NCBI GenBank assembly: GCA_019637435.1
Contig: JAHBVO010000001.1
Span: 744,001 to 808,000, forward strand
Source of the DNA: Candidatus Obscuribacterales bacterium
GTDB taxonomy: Bacteria; Cyanobacteriota; Vampirovibrionia; Obscuribacterales; Obscuribacteraceae
DNA: 64,000 bases
Direction of reading: 5' to 3'
The translations under genes and the position numbers were made by a program. How positions within the stretch are numbered: the first letter of the stretch is position 1; the number at the start of each line of letters is the position of its first letter. Shown one piece after another: positions 45,062 to 55,832 of this stretch. The notes under the pieces are model-generated. The model did not search any database, was not told the DNA's origin, and saw nothing but the letters and a program-made list of their open reading frames with translations.

Positions 45062-46945
45062 CTAGTTTTTCCAAGCAGATTCACCTTCGCTTTTCATAAG
45101 TTGTGCGAATGCCTCAGTTCCCATTCTTGTCTTCAATTCTGCTCCAAGCTGCTCAAGCGCGTTATCAGGCAGTCGACTTGCGCTTCCGCGCTTTAGGCTG
45201 CTGCAATAACGCAACGACTTGCAGGCATACTCCAGTCTTCCCTGGCTCAAAGCAGCCCTGGCTTGCACATAGAAGCTGTCGAATAAAGCTTCTCTGTTGT
45301 ATTGATCTCCACTTCGAAATTTTTCGATCGATGACTGGGCGAGACGTTGTGCTTTTCGCATGTCTTGATCAACGTAAAGCAATGCCAGCCTGGAGTTGAT
45401 TATCGTCGTTGCGTTGCTTGCCCAGCCTCTACGCTCGTCACATAGCGTCGCGTATTTCAACGCCTTAAGGTAGGACTTTTCGCTCACCTGATCGCTTTTT
45501 GCAAAATCGCCCCTGAATAAATAGATGCGCCAGAGCGCTTCCAGCGATTGGTCTCGAAACGCATCCGGCTCCTGTTCCAACTTCGTCTCGACGTGCTTGA
45601 GAAACGGCTCCAACTCAGCAAAAACCTTCGCATTTTCTGTTTTCTTTCTGCACTCGCTATTAATCATCATGAGGATAGCGCCCAACTGAAGCTGCGTGAG
45701 TGGTGTTACCCTTTGGCTTAAACCTTCGTTGTATGCGGCTCTATAGGCAGAAACTACGTTTTCTACTGCAGTCGCTGACTCCATTAGCTCAGCTGACGAA
45801 AGTATATCAATTAGAACCGACTGATCCGAGTGCGCAGCCAAGTTGCCGCTCGACTTACCAATGAAGTAGACGCTTAAACAACAGGCGACGATTGATAAAC
45901 CGACCAATGCAAAAATACGCTTTCGGTTTTTGCGGCGCGGCTCTGGCTTCACAAGAGCACTAATCACCTCATTCATCGAATCGTAGCGGTCTGCTGGATT
46001 TTTCGCCAAACATTTTGCAACGACAGATTCCAGTTCTGAGGAAACCGGCTTGCTTCCCTGTCGTCGGGTGTTCACTCGCGGAGCAGTCTCATTGACGTGC
46101 ATTTCCAAAGTGACCAGCATTGTTTGTCCGCGAAACGGCGGTGCACCTGTGAGTGCTTCGTACATCAGACATCCAAAGGAGTACATGTCCGTTTTATACT
46201 CAACAACTTCACCGGAGCACTGCTCCGGTGACATGTAATAAGGGCTGCCGAAGACCTTTCCCGATGCTGTCGCGAACGTCATTGCTCCGCCCGGATTTTC
46301 CGGTTTGGCTATGCCAAGGTCGATCAGTTTTGCAGTAGTGCCACCGGAAGTGGTGCCAGTTACGATTACATTCGATGGTTTGATATCGCGATGTATAACC
46401 CGGTTATCGTGCAGGAACTGAATTGCAGCAGCTATTTGACAGAAAAGATCGATGGCGTCCTTTTCGTCAAGTGGTCCGCGAGCTTTGAGATATGCTTGAA
46501 AGTCAGGACCCTCAATGTACTCCTGCACTAAGTAGGGAACACCGCCAGGGGTTAAACCGAAATCGGAGACTTCTACCAGATTGGGATGTTTCAGTCCGGC
46601 AAGCAGGACCGCCTCACGCTGGACTCGTGCGAAACGCTTTGTATCGTTATCGATTGCCCGAAAGAGCTTCAGCGAGACCTTTTTTCTGAGATATAAATGC
46701 TCAGCCAGGTATACGATGCTGTCACCGCCTGAGCCCAACTCACCCAATACACGAAACTTCGGATCTACGAACGGTTGTGAATCCGAGTTGTTGGTGACGA
46801 TGGTTGTACGGAAAAGGTCCGATTCTGCCTTTTCAATCGATAATGGGTCGGTATCACTCCTGGTATCAAGAGCATTTGCCGCGCATCGACAATCATCGAT
46901 ATTCTTCTTGCAGATCTTGCATTTCGACTCGATTTTACTTTCCAT
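45062..46945 (-). CDS. Transmembrane Ser/Thr protein kinase with helical outer domain
   Basis: A protein of about 627 aa. An N-terminal Cys cluster (CKICKKNIDDCRC) may bind a metal. The kinase domain (about 65-330) has GELGSGGDSIVYLA, Lys in VSLKLF, HRDIKPSN, DLGIAKP in place of DFG (common in bacterial kinases) and GSPYYMSPEQCSG. One TM (about 345-365) precedes an outer region of about 260 residues, mostly helical and TPR-like (YAACNEGL-type and ALYVDQDMRKAQRLAQSSIEK units). It is probably active. A TTG six codons upstream is an alternative start. It follows a TPR/zinc-ribbon gene on the same strand by about 90 bp, and the two may form a unit. Confidence 0.92.
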   Translation of the reverse strand: MESKIESKCKICKKNIDDCRCAANALDTRSDTDPLSIEKAESDLFRTTIVTNNSDSQPFVDPKFRVLGELGSGGDSIVYLAEHLYLRKKVSLKLFRAIDNDTKRFARVQREAVLLAGLKHPNLVEVSDFGLTPGGVPYLVQEYIEGPDFQAYLKARGPLDEKDAIDLFCQIAAAIQFLHDNRVIHRDIKPSNVIVTGTTSGGTTAKLIDLGIAKPENPGGAMTFATASGKVFGSPYYMSPEQCSGEVVEYKTDMYSFGCLMYEALTGAPPFRGQTMLVTLEMHVNETAPRVNTRRQGSKPVSSELESVVAKCLAKNPADRYDSMNEVISALVKPEPRRKNRKRIFALVGLSIVACCLSVYFIGKSSGNLAAHSDQSVLIDILSSAELMESATAVENVVSAYRAAYNEGLSQRVTPLTQLQLGAILMMINSECRKKTENAKVFAELEPFLKHVETKLEQEPDAFRDQSLEALWRIYLFRGDFAKSDQVSEKSYLKALKYATLCDERRGWASNATTIINSRLALLYVDQDMRKAQRLAQSSIEKFRSGDQYNREALFDSFYVQARAALSQGRLEYACKSLRYCSSLKRGSASRLPDNALEQLGAELKTRMGTEAFAQLMKSEGESAWKN

Positions 46946-47031
46946 AACCTCTGGCGCAAACAAGGCTGGACTGTGTTCTATGTATTTCCTGTGTGACCGT
47001 CTATTTGTTGCTGAGCTTTTGGCTGTTCTAT

Positions 47032-47820
47032 TTACTGTTGCTGAGCGTCTTCGAGCTTAGTGTCCGAACTTTGCTGCGGCAGCTGTTGGCCCGTTTGTTT
47101 TTGTGATTCTGCATCGCCCTGCTCACTTGCTTCCGGATCGGGCGTGCGGTTCTTTCGAGCTTGCTCTGCCAGAATGCGCCCCTCGGTGCAGCGCATGCAA
47201 AAATCGCCATCATATGGAAGGCTGCAGTTGGAGCAGACTCTGATGCGCAAAAATGTCTGCGAGGTCGAGTAACCGTGCTGAACATCTTCGACCTTCGGCT
47301 GTTCAGGTGAGTCAGGCGAAGCTGTTTTCCCCATTTTGTGCAAAATGTTGGCTTCGTAGTTGCGATTCATCTTACGCAGCAGTGAAACCAGATCTTCGAG
47401 CGTTTGCTGGGTTTCTTCGTTATCCAGGCCTAAAGTGGTTTTAAAAATGTTGAGCGCATCCTTCGAATATTTTTCCGCAAGGTCGTAGCGCTTCTGCATG
47501 TAGACGACCGTGGCGAGCTTCTTGCAAGCGCGGGCGACTATCGGATTTTGCTCACCGAGGATGGATGTTTTCACTTCCAGCGACTCTTTGTAGCAGGCCG
47601 CTGCGCGATCCAGGTCCCTGATGTTGACGTAAATCCAGGCAAGTTGATCCAGGCAGAGACACAGTCGTTCGCTTGAACCTCCCGTATCCTTTACCCACTG
47701 CAGTGCCTGGAGTAAGGTCGTCTCGGCAACATCGAACTTGCTTTTCTCTAGAGCTTCTTTGACTTTCGCTTTGTAGTCAGACCACTCCATGCCAATCACT
47801 TTCTCGATCGTTGATAGCAC
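47032..47820 (-). CDS. TPR protein with C-terminal zinc ribbon
   Basis: A protein of about 262 aa. Three to four kinesin-light-chain-type TPRs fill residues about 15-150 (YKAKVKEALEKSKFDVAETTLLQAL, AWIYVNIRDLDRAAACYKESLEV, KRYDLAEKYSKDALNIFKT). A four-Cys zinc ribbon follows (CSNCSLPYDGDFCMRC), then a charged Gln-rich tail. The start is GTG 47820: CAGGAG is nine bases upstream, while the TTG at 47829 directly touches that site. The Cys ribbon parallels the N-terminal Cys cluster of the kinase downstream on the same strand, so the two products may act together. Function is otherwise unknown. Confidence 0.85.
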   Translation of the reverse strand: MLSTIEKVIGMEWSDYKAKVKEALEKSKFDVAETTLLQALQWVKDTGGSSERLCLCLDQLAWIYVNIRDLDRAAACYKESLEVKTSILGEQNPIVARACKKLATVVYMQKRYDLAEKYSKDALNIFKTTLGLDNEETQQTLEDLVSLLRKMNRNYEANILHKMGKTASPDSPEQPKVEDVQHGYSTSQTFLRIRVCSNCSLPYDGDFCMRCTEGRILAEQARKNRTPDPEASEQGDAESQKQTGQQLPQQSSDTKLEDAQQQ

Positions 47821-47871
47821 CGCGTGCAACTCCTGGTAGAAGGCGCAGTGTCTCCTAATTCTAGCAAACGA

Positions 47872-47903
47872 AACGCGCCGGTTCGTGGCGAACGCGGCGC
47901 GTT
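47872..47903 (-). terminator. Long GC-rich hairpin downstream of the recombinase gene
   Basis: The stem AACGCGCCG-GTTCG / CGAAC-G-CGGCGCGTT has 14 bp, a 3-nt loop and one bulged G. On the minus strand it is followed by TCGTTT, a weak T-run. It lies 25 bp after the recombinase stop and is likely its terminator. Confidence 0.7.
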
Positions 47904-47927
47904 GTAATTCGTTTCAACTCAAGGCAA

Positions 47928-49028
47928 CTAAGCTCGAGGGTGGGTGTTGGAGTAAACTCTCCGCAACCGATCGAGGCTTACGTGCGTATAGATCTGAGTC
48001 GTGTTGATCGTGGTGTGACCAAGAAGATCTTGGACCACTCTCAGGTCGGCTCCACCTTCGAGAAGGTGAGTTGCAAATGTATGCCGCAACGTGTGCGGGG
48101 TGATTTGCTTCTCGATCTTGGCTTTCTTCGCGTATTTGAGCACAACTCTGTGCACGGAACGCGAGGAGAGACGCGTGGCTTGACGGCTTACGAAAAGCGG
48201 GCTTTCCGGAGCCGGAACGCGTCCACCAGCCAATTTCGGCCAGTACTCATTGAGGTATTTTCTCAGCCAGGCGTTGGCGCTCTGGTTGAGAAGTACGACA
48301 CGCTCTTTGCTGCCTTTACCAGTTACGCGCATTTCCATGGCTTCCTGGTTGTAGTCTTGAACTTTCAAGCTGCAAAGTTCGGAAACTCGCATGCCTGTCG
48401 CGTAGAGTACTTCCATTAGTGCTCTGTCGCGAACGCCGAGAACCGACATGTCAGGAGCGAGGAGCAAACGCACCACTTCGTCTCTGTCCAGGCAGGACGG
48501 GAGCTTCCGTGTGAGTTTAGGACCGCGCACCAATTTTGACGGATCTTCGTCGATTAATTGCTCGCGCCGCAGGTACTTGTAGAAACTGCGAATCGCAGAT
48601 ATCTTCCGAGCAACTGTGGGACGGCTGTACTGTTCCTGAATCTGGCGGATATAGGTTTTCAGCCCTTCCGCTTCGAGCCAGGATGCGCTCTTTGAATCAG
48701 AATCAGCATCATCGCTTTGCGCAGGTTGCGACGATGTTGGAAGCGTTTGCAGCGGCTGGCCGGGCTGAGTAAAGGCATCGCTTGGACGAAAGGCGATTTC
48801 GCCGTGCGATGGCGCCGCTTGATGACCGGCTGTGCCGGATTCGAGCGGCCCGCTCGTACTATCGATTAGCTGCCTGAGGTCATTGAGGTATGCACGAATC
48901 GTGTGCGACGAATAATTTCGCTCTACCTCCAAGTAACCTGCAAACTGATCTAACCAGGTAAGTGCCCCTTGTTGCCCATTCACATTTGACCGACTTTCTA
49001 GTAACTGAGAATCTCGCATTCCACACAC
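47928..49028 (-). CDS. Tyrosine recombinase of the XerC/XerD family with a linker insertion
   Basis: A 366-aa enzyme with the full catalytic set: Arg213 (GMRVSEL), Lys238 (TGKGSKER), His312-x-x-Arg315 (PHTLRH), His338 (LLGHTT) and nucleophile Tyr347 (QIYTHVS). The ending LDRLRRVYSNTHPRA is typical of XerC/XerD, which resolve chromosome dimers at dif sites. The N-terminal core-binding domain is interrupted by about 55 Ser/Gly/Pro/Gln-rich residues (about 58-115) between its first and second helices. Normal Xer proteins have about 300 residues, so the insertion accounts for the extra length. No phage or integron context is present, so a housekeeping role is likely. Whether it acts as XerC or XerD, or alone, cannot be told. 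Confidence 0.92.
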   Translation of the reverse strand: MCGMRDSQLLESRSNVNGQQGALTWLDQFAGYLEVERNYSSHTIRAYLNDLRQLIDSTSGPLESGTAGHQAAPSHGEIAFRPSDAFTQPGQPLQTLPTSSQPAQSDDADSDSKSASWLEAEGLKTYIRQIQEQYSRPTVARKISAIRSFYKYLRREQLIDEDPSKLVRGPKLTRKLPSCLDRDEVVRLLLAPDMSVLGVRDRALMEVLYATGMRVSELCSLKVQDYNQEAMEMRVTGKGSKERVVLLNQSANAWLRKYLNEYWPKLAGGRVPAPESPLFVSRQATRLSSRSVHRVVLKYAKKAKIEKQITPHTLRHTFATHLLEGGADLRVVQDLLGHTTINTTQIYTHVSLDRLRRVYSNTHPRA

Positions 49029-49465
49029 ACATTATTATGAGAACTTACCAAAGATTGTAAAGCCCCCTGGACTCTTGATTTCGGGATGTCAAGGATCGAT
49101 TTTATATGATATCACCGGCAGTGACATCGATCCAAACGCAGTCAGCGAGCCAGATTGGATCGCATCGTCCCATGCCGGTTTTCACTTATGATTATGCAAA
49201 AAAATTTGTAGGAATGGTGAGATTTCTTGTGGTTGCAAAGAGAAAATTGGTTGAATAGGGTCTCTTTTGCCCGCACATTTCGCCCGAACCGATAAACTGA
49301 CCCCCATAAAATTGCCGTCGCGTTTGCCGAACTCGGTTGACGTTCGCGGACAACTCAGGTTCCTTTCACTTTGCATTCGGTAGACGCCAAGCGTTTCTTC
49401 GACAGCCTCTTTCGTTAAGAACCGCAAAGCTTGAGCGAGTTTTTTTCAGTTAAGTTGTAATAAGT
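49029..49465. other. Intergenic region between the recombinase and tRNA-Sec
   Basis: 437 bp between two minus-strand features. It should contain the recombinase promoter and the 3' trailer of the tRNA. I see no convincing coding frame, hairpin terminator or repeat; short open frames here lack ribosome-binding sites. A dif-like site was looked for by eye and not recognised. Confidence 0.4.
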
Positions 49466-49564
49466 TGGCGGGGACGCGTGGGAATCGAACCCACCCAGGA
49501 TAGCGTTTTTCTACCCCACAACGGTTTTGAAGACCGTACGCCACACCAGCGGCGCTCCATCCCC
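49466..49564 (-). tRNA. selC: Selenocysteine tRNA, anticodon UCA
   Basis: A 99-nt tRNA including an encoded CCA end. The anticodon loop is CUUCAAA, so the anticodon is UCA (49528-49530), which reads UGA. The features special to tRNA-Sec are visible: a 6-bp D stem (CGCCGC/GTGGCG) with a 4-nt loop, a long acceptor arm (7-8 pairs with a 5-bp GTGGG/CCCAC T stem) and a 7-bp variable arm. The anticodon stem ACGGT/ACCGT is perfect. It implies selenocysteine incorporation, with SelA, SelB and SelD encoded elsewhere. No Sec-pathway gene or UGA-containing selenoprotein was identified in this window. Confidence 0.93.
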
Positions 49565-49860
49565 ATACTCCAAAGCCTTGCCTGTAAACCGTTTGCGCGA
49601 TCGGCTTCCAACGGTTTCGGTTCCAGCCGATATCTATTATCACAGAGTGCAGGCTCTTCGACAGTCAGCACACTCGCCGAAAATGGCATCGATACTTAAG
49701 AAACTTTAACGAGATGTGGCGTTATCAGCATCGTTATGGCAAAAATGAGATCGAGTTATGAATTTGTCCAGAAGTTCATGGGACTGCGTTTTGGCGAATA
49801 AGCGTATTTTAACCAAGTCGCGAAGCGCCTCACGGAGCTTTATGTTTCCCAACAATTTCA
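49565..49860. other. Intergenic region between tRNA-Sec and the rpoB promoter
   Basis: About 300 bp between divergent transcription units. GATAAT in reverse at about 49635 could be part of the tRNA promoter, but no matching -35 was found. No coding sequence or RNA is apparent. Confidence 0.35.
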
Positions 49861-49889
49861 TTGACAATACAATAATCTCTACTTATAGT
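49861..49889 (+). promoter_or_regulatory. Sigma70-type promoter of the rpoB operon
   Basis: A consensus -35 TTGACA (49861-49866), a 17-bp spacer and a -10 TATAGT (49884-49889). Transcription would start near 49896, giving a leader of about 70 nt before the rpoB ATG. No ribosomal protein genes (rplJ, rplL) precede rpoB, so the operon has its own promoter, as in Cyanobacteria. Confidence 0.85.
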
Positions 49890-49964
49890 TGCTCCTCCGT
49901 GCCCGTTTTAGGCATTTGCAATTGCATTGTCGATTTTGTCCAGCCAGAATACCAGAGGTAACCG

Positions 49965-52900
49965 ATGGCTTTAGAGTTGTCTGAGCGCGTCCGAACCTTC
50001 GGAGTCGGTGGTTCGCGCATTTCCGAATTGCCCGACCTTGCCGAAATCCAGAAGGCTTCGTTCCGTTGGTTTATTGAAGAAGGTTTAGCAGAAGAGCTGA
50101 AGGCTTTCAGTCCCATCAAGGACTACACAGGAAGACTTGAGCTTCATTTTCTTACGAACTATTCGTTCGAAGATCACACTGAACCGAACAAACCCAAAAC
50201 TCCCGAAGAAGCGAGAGCTCTCGATGCCAGCTACACGAAGAAGCTGCGTATCCAGATGCGTCTCGTCAACCGCGAGATCGGGGAAATTAAAGAGCAGGAG
50301 ATCTACGTCGGCGACATCCCGATGATGACCGACCGCGGTACATTCATTATTAATGGTGCCGAGCGCGTTATCGTTTCGCAGATTGTCCGCTCACCCGGGA
50401 TCTACTACAAGCGTGACGTAGACACGAACGGTAAGCGTACCTTCTCGGCGACGCTCATCCCGAACCGTGGCGCATGGCTGAAGTTCGAGACGGACTCGAA
50501 CGACATCATTTACGTCAAGATTGATAAGAACCGGAAGCTCCCTGCGACAACTCTACTCAGAGCGCTTGGATACTCGGATTCGGAAATGGAAACCATCTTC
50601 CGCCATCACGACTTCCTGAAGAAGACTCTTGAAAAGGACGCGAACAAAACTCGCGAAGAATCCCTTATAGAGGTATACAGAAAACTTCGGCCTGGTGATC
50701 CGCCTTCGGTCGCCGGCGGTCAAAGTATCCTCGATAGCCGCTTCTTTGATGACAAGCGCTACGACCTCGGTCGTGTCGGACGCTACAAGCTCAACAAGAA
50801 GCTCGGCTTGAACGTTCCTGAAGTCAATAGAACGCTCACGCCTGAAGACATCGTAGCCGCTGTGGACTACCTCATCGCGTTGAACTTCGACGAAGGACAA
50901 GCTGATGACATCGACCACCTCGGTAACCGTCGTATCCGCTCTGTCGGAGAACTGCTCCAGAACCAGTTCCGTATCGGTCTCACCCGTTTGGAGCGTATCG
51001 TTCGCGAGCGCATGACCCTTCAAGACGCAGACACTCTGACGCCTGCCAACCTTTTGAATACGAAACCGCTGGTCGCGGCTATCCGTGAATTCTTCGGTTC
51101 ATCGCAGTTGTCGCAGTTCATGGACCAAACCAACCCGCTTGCTGAACTTACACACAAGCGCAGACTGTCCGCATTAGGACCTGGTGGTTTGTCCAGAGAA
51201 CGTGCTGGTTTCGCGGTTCGCGATATTCACCCCAGCCACTACGGACGTATCTGCCCGGTAGAAACTCCTGAAGGTCCGAACGCAGGTCTTATCGGTTCTC
51301 TGGCTACCCATGCCCGAGTGAACGCATACGGCTTCATCGAGACACCTTACTGGAAAGTCGAAAACGGCATCGTTACCGAGAAAAAGGACTACCTGACCGC
51401 AGACGAGGAAGATAGATTCCGCGTAGCACCAGGCGACGTCTCGGTGAACGACGACGGCAGTTTCGCAACCGAATTGATCCCGGTTCGCTACAAGGCAGAG
51501 TTTATCCAAACCACGCCTGACGAAGTGGACTACGTCGGTGTCTCACCGATTCAGATCGTTTCGGTCGGAACGGCTCTCATCCCCTTCCTCGAGCACGATG
51601 ATGCTAACCGAGCCCTCATGGGATCGAACATGCAACGTCAATCGGTTCCGCTCGTTCAAACCGAACGCGCGATGGTGACCACCGGTATCGAAAAGCAAGC
51701 TGCTAAAGACTCCGGGATGGTTATCCTCTCCGACATCGAAGGTAAGGTCGAATACGTGACCGCCAATGCCATCCATGTAAGGACTGGTGACAAGCGTCTC
51801 GTCAAGTACAGACTCAACAAATTCCAACGCTCCAACCAGGACACCTGTCTCAACCAGAAACCGATTGTCAATGTCGGTGACAATGTTGAGCCTGGTCAAA
51901 TCATCGCTGACGGTGCCGCGACCAAACAAGGTGAACTGGCTGTAGGTAGAAACCTGCTCGTGGCCTTCATGCCATGGGAAGGCTACAACTTTGAGGATGC
52001 GATCTTGATTTCGCAGCGCCTCGTGTACGACGAAGTCATGACTTCGATCCACATCGAGAAGCTCGAGATTGACGCTCGTTCAACAAAGCTCGGTCCGGAA
52101 GAAATCACACGCGAAGTTCCGAACGTATCTGAAGAATCGCTCCGTCACCTCGACGAAAGCGGCATCGTGCGCGTCGGTTCGCGGGTTTATCCAGACGACA
52201 TTCTGGTCGGTAAGATCACGCCGAAAGGTGAATCGGAACACCCGCCGGAAGAAAAATTGCTCCGCGCAATCTTCGGTGAGAAAGCTCGCGACGTGCGCGA
52301 CAACTCACTGCGCGTTCCACACGGTGAAGGCGGTCGCGTCGTAGACGTGAAAGTATTCGACCGTGAAAAGGGTGATGAACTGCCGCCTGTAGCTAACAAG
52401 GTCGTGCGTGTCTACATCGCTCAGAAACGTAAGATCTCGGTCGGAGACAAAGTCGCAGGACGTCACGGAAACAAAGGTATCGTCGCCAAGATCCTCGCGG
52501 TCGAAGACATGCCTTACTTGCCGGACGGCACACCTGTAGACATCGTTCTCAACCCACTGGGCGTGCCTTCACGTATGAACGTCGGACAAACGTTCGAAAC
52601 TTTGTTGGGCTTTGCCGGAATGCTTACCGGTCAGCGTTACGAAGTTCCTCCGTTCGACGAAATGTGGAAGCCGGAAGCCTCGTCGGTGCTCGTTCACGAA
52701 GAACTCGCGAAGGGCAAAGTCAAAGGTAACGCACCATGGGTCGCCGACAACGGTAAAGTCACCCTCTACGATGGCAGAACCGGTAACGCTTTCGACAGCC
52801 CGGTCACCGTCGGAAAGATCTATATGATGAAACTCGTGCACCTTGTCGACGACAAGATTCACGCTCGTTCAACCGGTCCTTACTCGCTCGTCACCCAGCA

Positions 52901-53846
52901 GCCGCTCGGTGGTAAAGCGCAGTTCGGCGGACAGCGTCTGGGAGAGATGGAGTGCTGGGCACTCGAAGCTTTCGGCGCCGCCTACTCTCTGCAAGAGATG
53001 TTGACGATCAAGTCCGACGATGTGAACGGTCGTTCGAAAGCATACGAGTCAATCGTCAAAGGCGAAAACTTGAAGCGTCCCGGTATCCCTGAATCATTCA
53101 AGGTTCTGGTTCGCGAATTGCAATCGATCGGTCTCGACGTGAGCGTTGCAAAACGTACTCGCGACGGACACGAAATCGAAGTCGACTTAATGACCGAAGT
53201 TGAGGATGCACGTCCTCGCGGTCTCAGAAGACTCTCCCCAATCGAGCTTGGCATGGGCGAAATCGGCGGCGAATCTCCTGTCCCATCCGGTGCAATGGCA
53301 CTCGATGGTCTGGCAGGAATGGCAGGACTCGGGCAAGTTGGCGGACGCGATCCATCGCTCGCTAACGTCACCGAAGGTCTCGCATCCGCTGGTCTTCCCG
53401 GTGGCGGCTCCGGCATGATTCCTCCGATGCCCGGACACAAGTCCGGCAGCAGCGGTGTCATATCCGGTGCTGAGAGTGCGGTATCAGGGTTGGTGCAGAC
53501 CGGCGGTCCCGATGATGATTCCGACTTGATCGGTTTCAGCAGCGGTGGCGGAGATTACTCCGAGCCGAAGCGCAGCAAGCCCGTTTCTTACGGCATCGGC
53601 GCTGATGAAGCGAACGTCTACGATGACGACGATGACGAAGAGGAAGAAACTCAAACCGTCTCCAGAAAACGCACCTCCTTCCGTACTGATGAAGATGAAG
53701 AAACAACCGGTACAGCCGGCGAAGAATCATCCGACGAGGACGAAGAATGGGAATCGGGTGACGCCCCGGAAGACGAAGACGCCGGTGTTGCCGCGGTTGT
53801 TGAGACCGACGAAGACGAAGACTGGTCGGAAGACGAAGAAGAATAG
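49965..53846 (+). CDS. rpoB: RNA polymerase beta subunit with a long acidic C-terminal tail
   Basis: A 1293-aa catalytic subunit of RNA polymerase. The rifampicin region [31 protein letters not shown] has the sensitive residues (equivalents of D516, H526 and S531). Further landmarks are [44 protein letters not shown], the bridge near [25 protein letters not shown], and the anchor region [15 protein letters not shown]. The conserved protein ends near residue 1095 (RRLSPIELG). The last roughly 200 residues are Gly/Ser/Met-rich and then strongly acidic ([20 protein letters not shown]), far beyond the usual length. AGAGGTAA precedes the ATG. It is the first gene of rpoB-rpoC1-rpoC2. Codon use is strongly biased, fitting high expression. 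Confidence 0.98.
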   Translation: MALELSERVRTFGVGGSRISELPDLAEIQKASFRWFIEEGLAEELKAFSPIKDYTGRLELHFLTNYSFEDHTEPNKPKTPEEARALDASYTKKLRIQMRLVNREIGEIKEQEIYVGDIPMMTDRGTFIINGAERVIVSQIVRSPGIYYKRDVDTNGKRTFSATLIPNRGAWLKFETDSNDIIYVKIDKNRKLPATTLLRALGYSDSEMETIFRHHDFLKKTLEKDANKTREESLIEVYRKLRPGDPPSVAGGQSILDSRFFDDKRYDLGRVGRYKLNKKLGLNVPEVNRTLTPEDIVAAVDYLIALNFDEGQADDIDHLGNRRIRSVGELLQNQFRIGLTRLERIVRERMTLQDADTLTPANLLNTKPLVAAIREFFGSSQLSQFMDQTNPLAELTHKRRLSALGPGGLSRERAGFAVRDIHPSHYGRICPVETPEGPNAGLIGSLATHARVNAYGFIETPYWKVENGIVTEKKDYLTADEEDRFRVAPGDVSVNDDGSFATELIPVRYKAEFIQTTPDEVDYVGVSPIQIVSVGTALIPFLEHDDANRALMGSNMQRQSVPLVQTERAMVTTGIEKQAAKDSGMVILSDIEGKVEYVTANAIHVRTGDKRLVKYRLNKFQRSNQDTCLNQKPIVNVGDNVEPGQIIADGAATKQGELAVGRNLLVAFMPWEGYNFEDAILISQRLVYDEVMTSIHIEKLEIDARSTKLGPEEITREVPNVSEESLRHLDESGIVRVGSRVYPDDILVGKITPKGESEHPPEEKLLRAIFGEKARDVRDNSLRVPHGEGGRVVDVKVFDREKGDELPPVANKVVRVYIAQKRKISVGDKVAGRHGNKGIVAKILAVEDMPYLPDGTPVDIVLNPLGVPSRMNVGQTFETLLGFAGMLTGQRYEVPPFDEMWKPEASSVLVHEELAKGKVKGNAPWVADNGKVTLYDGRTGNAFDSPVTVGKIYMMKLVHLVDDKIHARSTGPYSLVTQQPLGGKAQFGGQRLGEMECWALEAFGAAYSLQEMLTIKSDDVNGRSKAYESIVKGENLKRPGIPESFKVLVRELQSIGLDVSVAKRTRDGHEIEVDLMTEVEDARPRGLRRLSPIELGMGEIGGESPVPSGAMALDGLAGMAGLGQVGGRDPSLANVTEGLASAGLPGGGSGMIPPMPGHKSGSSGVISGAESAVSGLVQTGGPDDDSDLIGFSSGGGDYSEPKRSKPVSYGIGADEANVYDDDDDEEEETQTVSRKRTSFRTDEDEETTGTAGEESSDEDEEWESGDAPEDEDAGVAAVVETDEDEDWSEDEEE

Positions 53847-53886
53847 TTTTTGTCTCGGTGCGAAATTAGTTTGAACAGATTGAGAG

Positions 53887-55728
<1,842 letters not shown>

Positions 55729-55736
55729 TTTTTTCC

Positions 55737-55762
55737 GGGAGTCCGCTTAGAACCGGACTCCC
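55737..55762 (+). other. Stable stem-loop in the rpoC1-rpoC2 spacer
   Basis: GGGAGTCCG (55737-55745) and CGGACTCCC (55754-55762) form a perfect 9-bp stem with an 8-nt loop. No T-run follows (AATATAAC), so it is not a classical terminator. It may be a processing or stability element, or an attenuator between the two genes. Confidence 0.6.
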
Positions 55763-55832
55763 AATATAACTGGCGTTAACAAATTAAGTGTTCGGTTTCG
55801 CCGATTGCATTTAGAACCAAGACGAGGGACCT

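Noticed and set aside
47928..49028. Recombinase as sign of an integron, phage or mobile element
   Set aside because: No att-like repeats, cargo genes or phage genes flank it, and the C-terminus fits chromosomal XerC/XerD.
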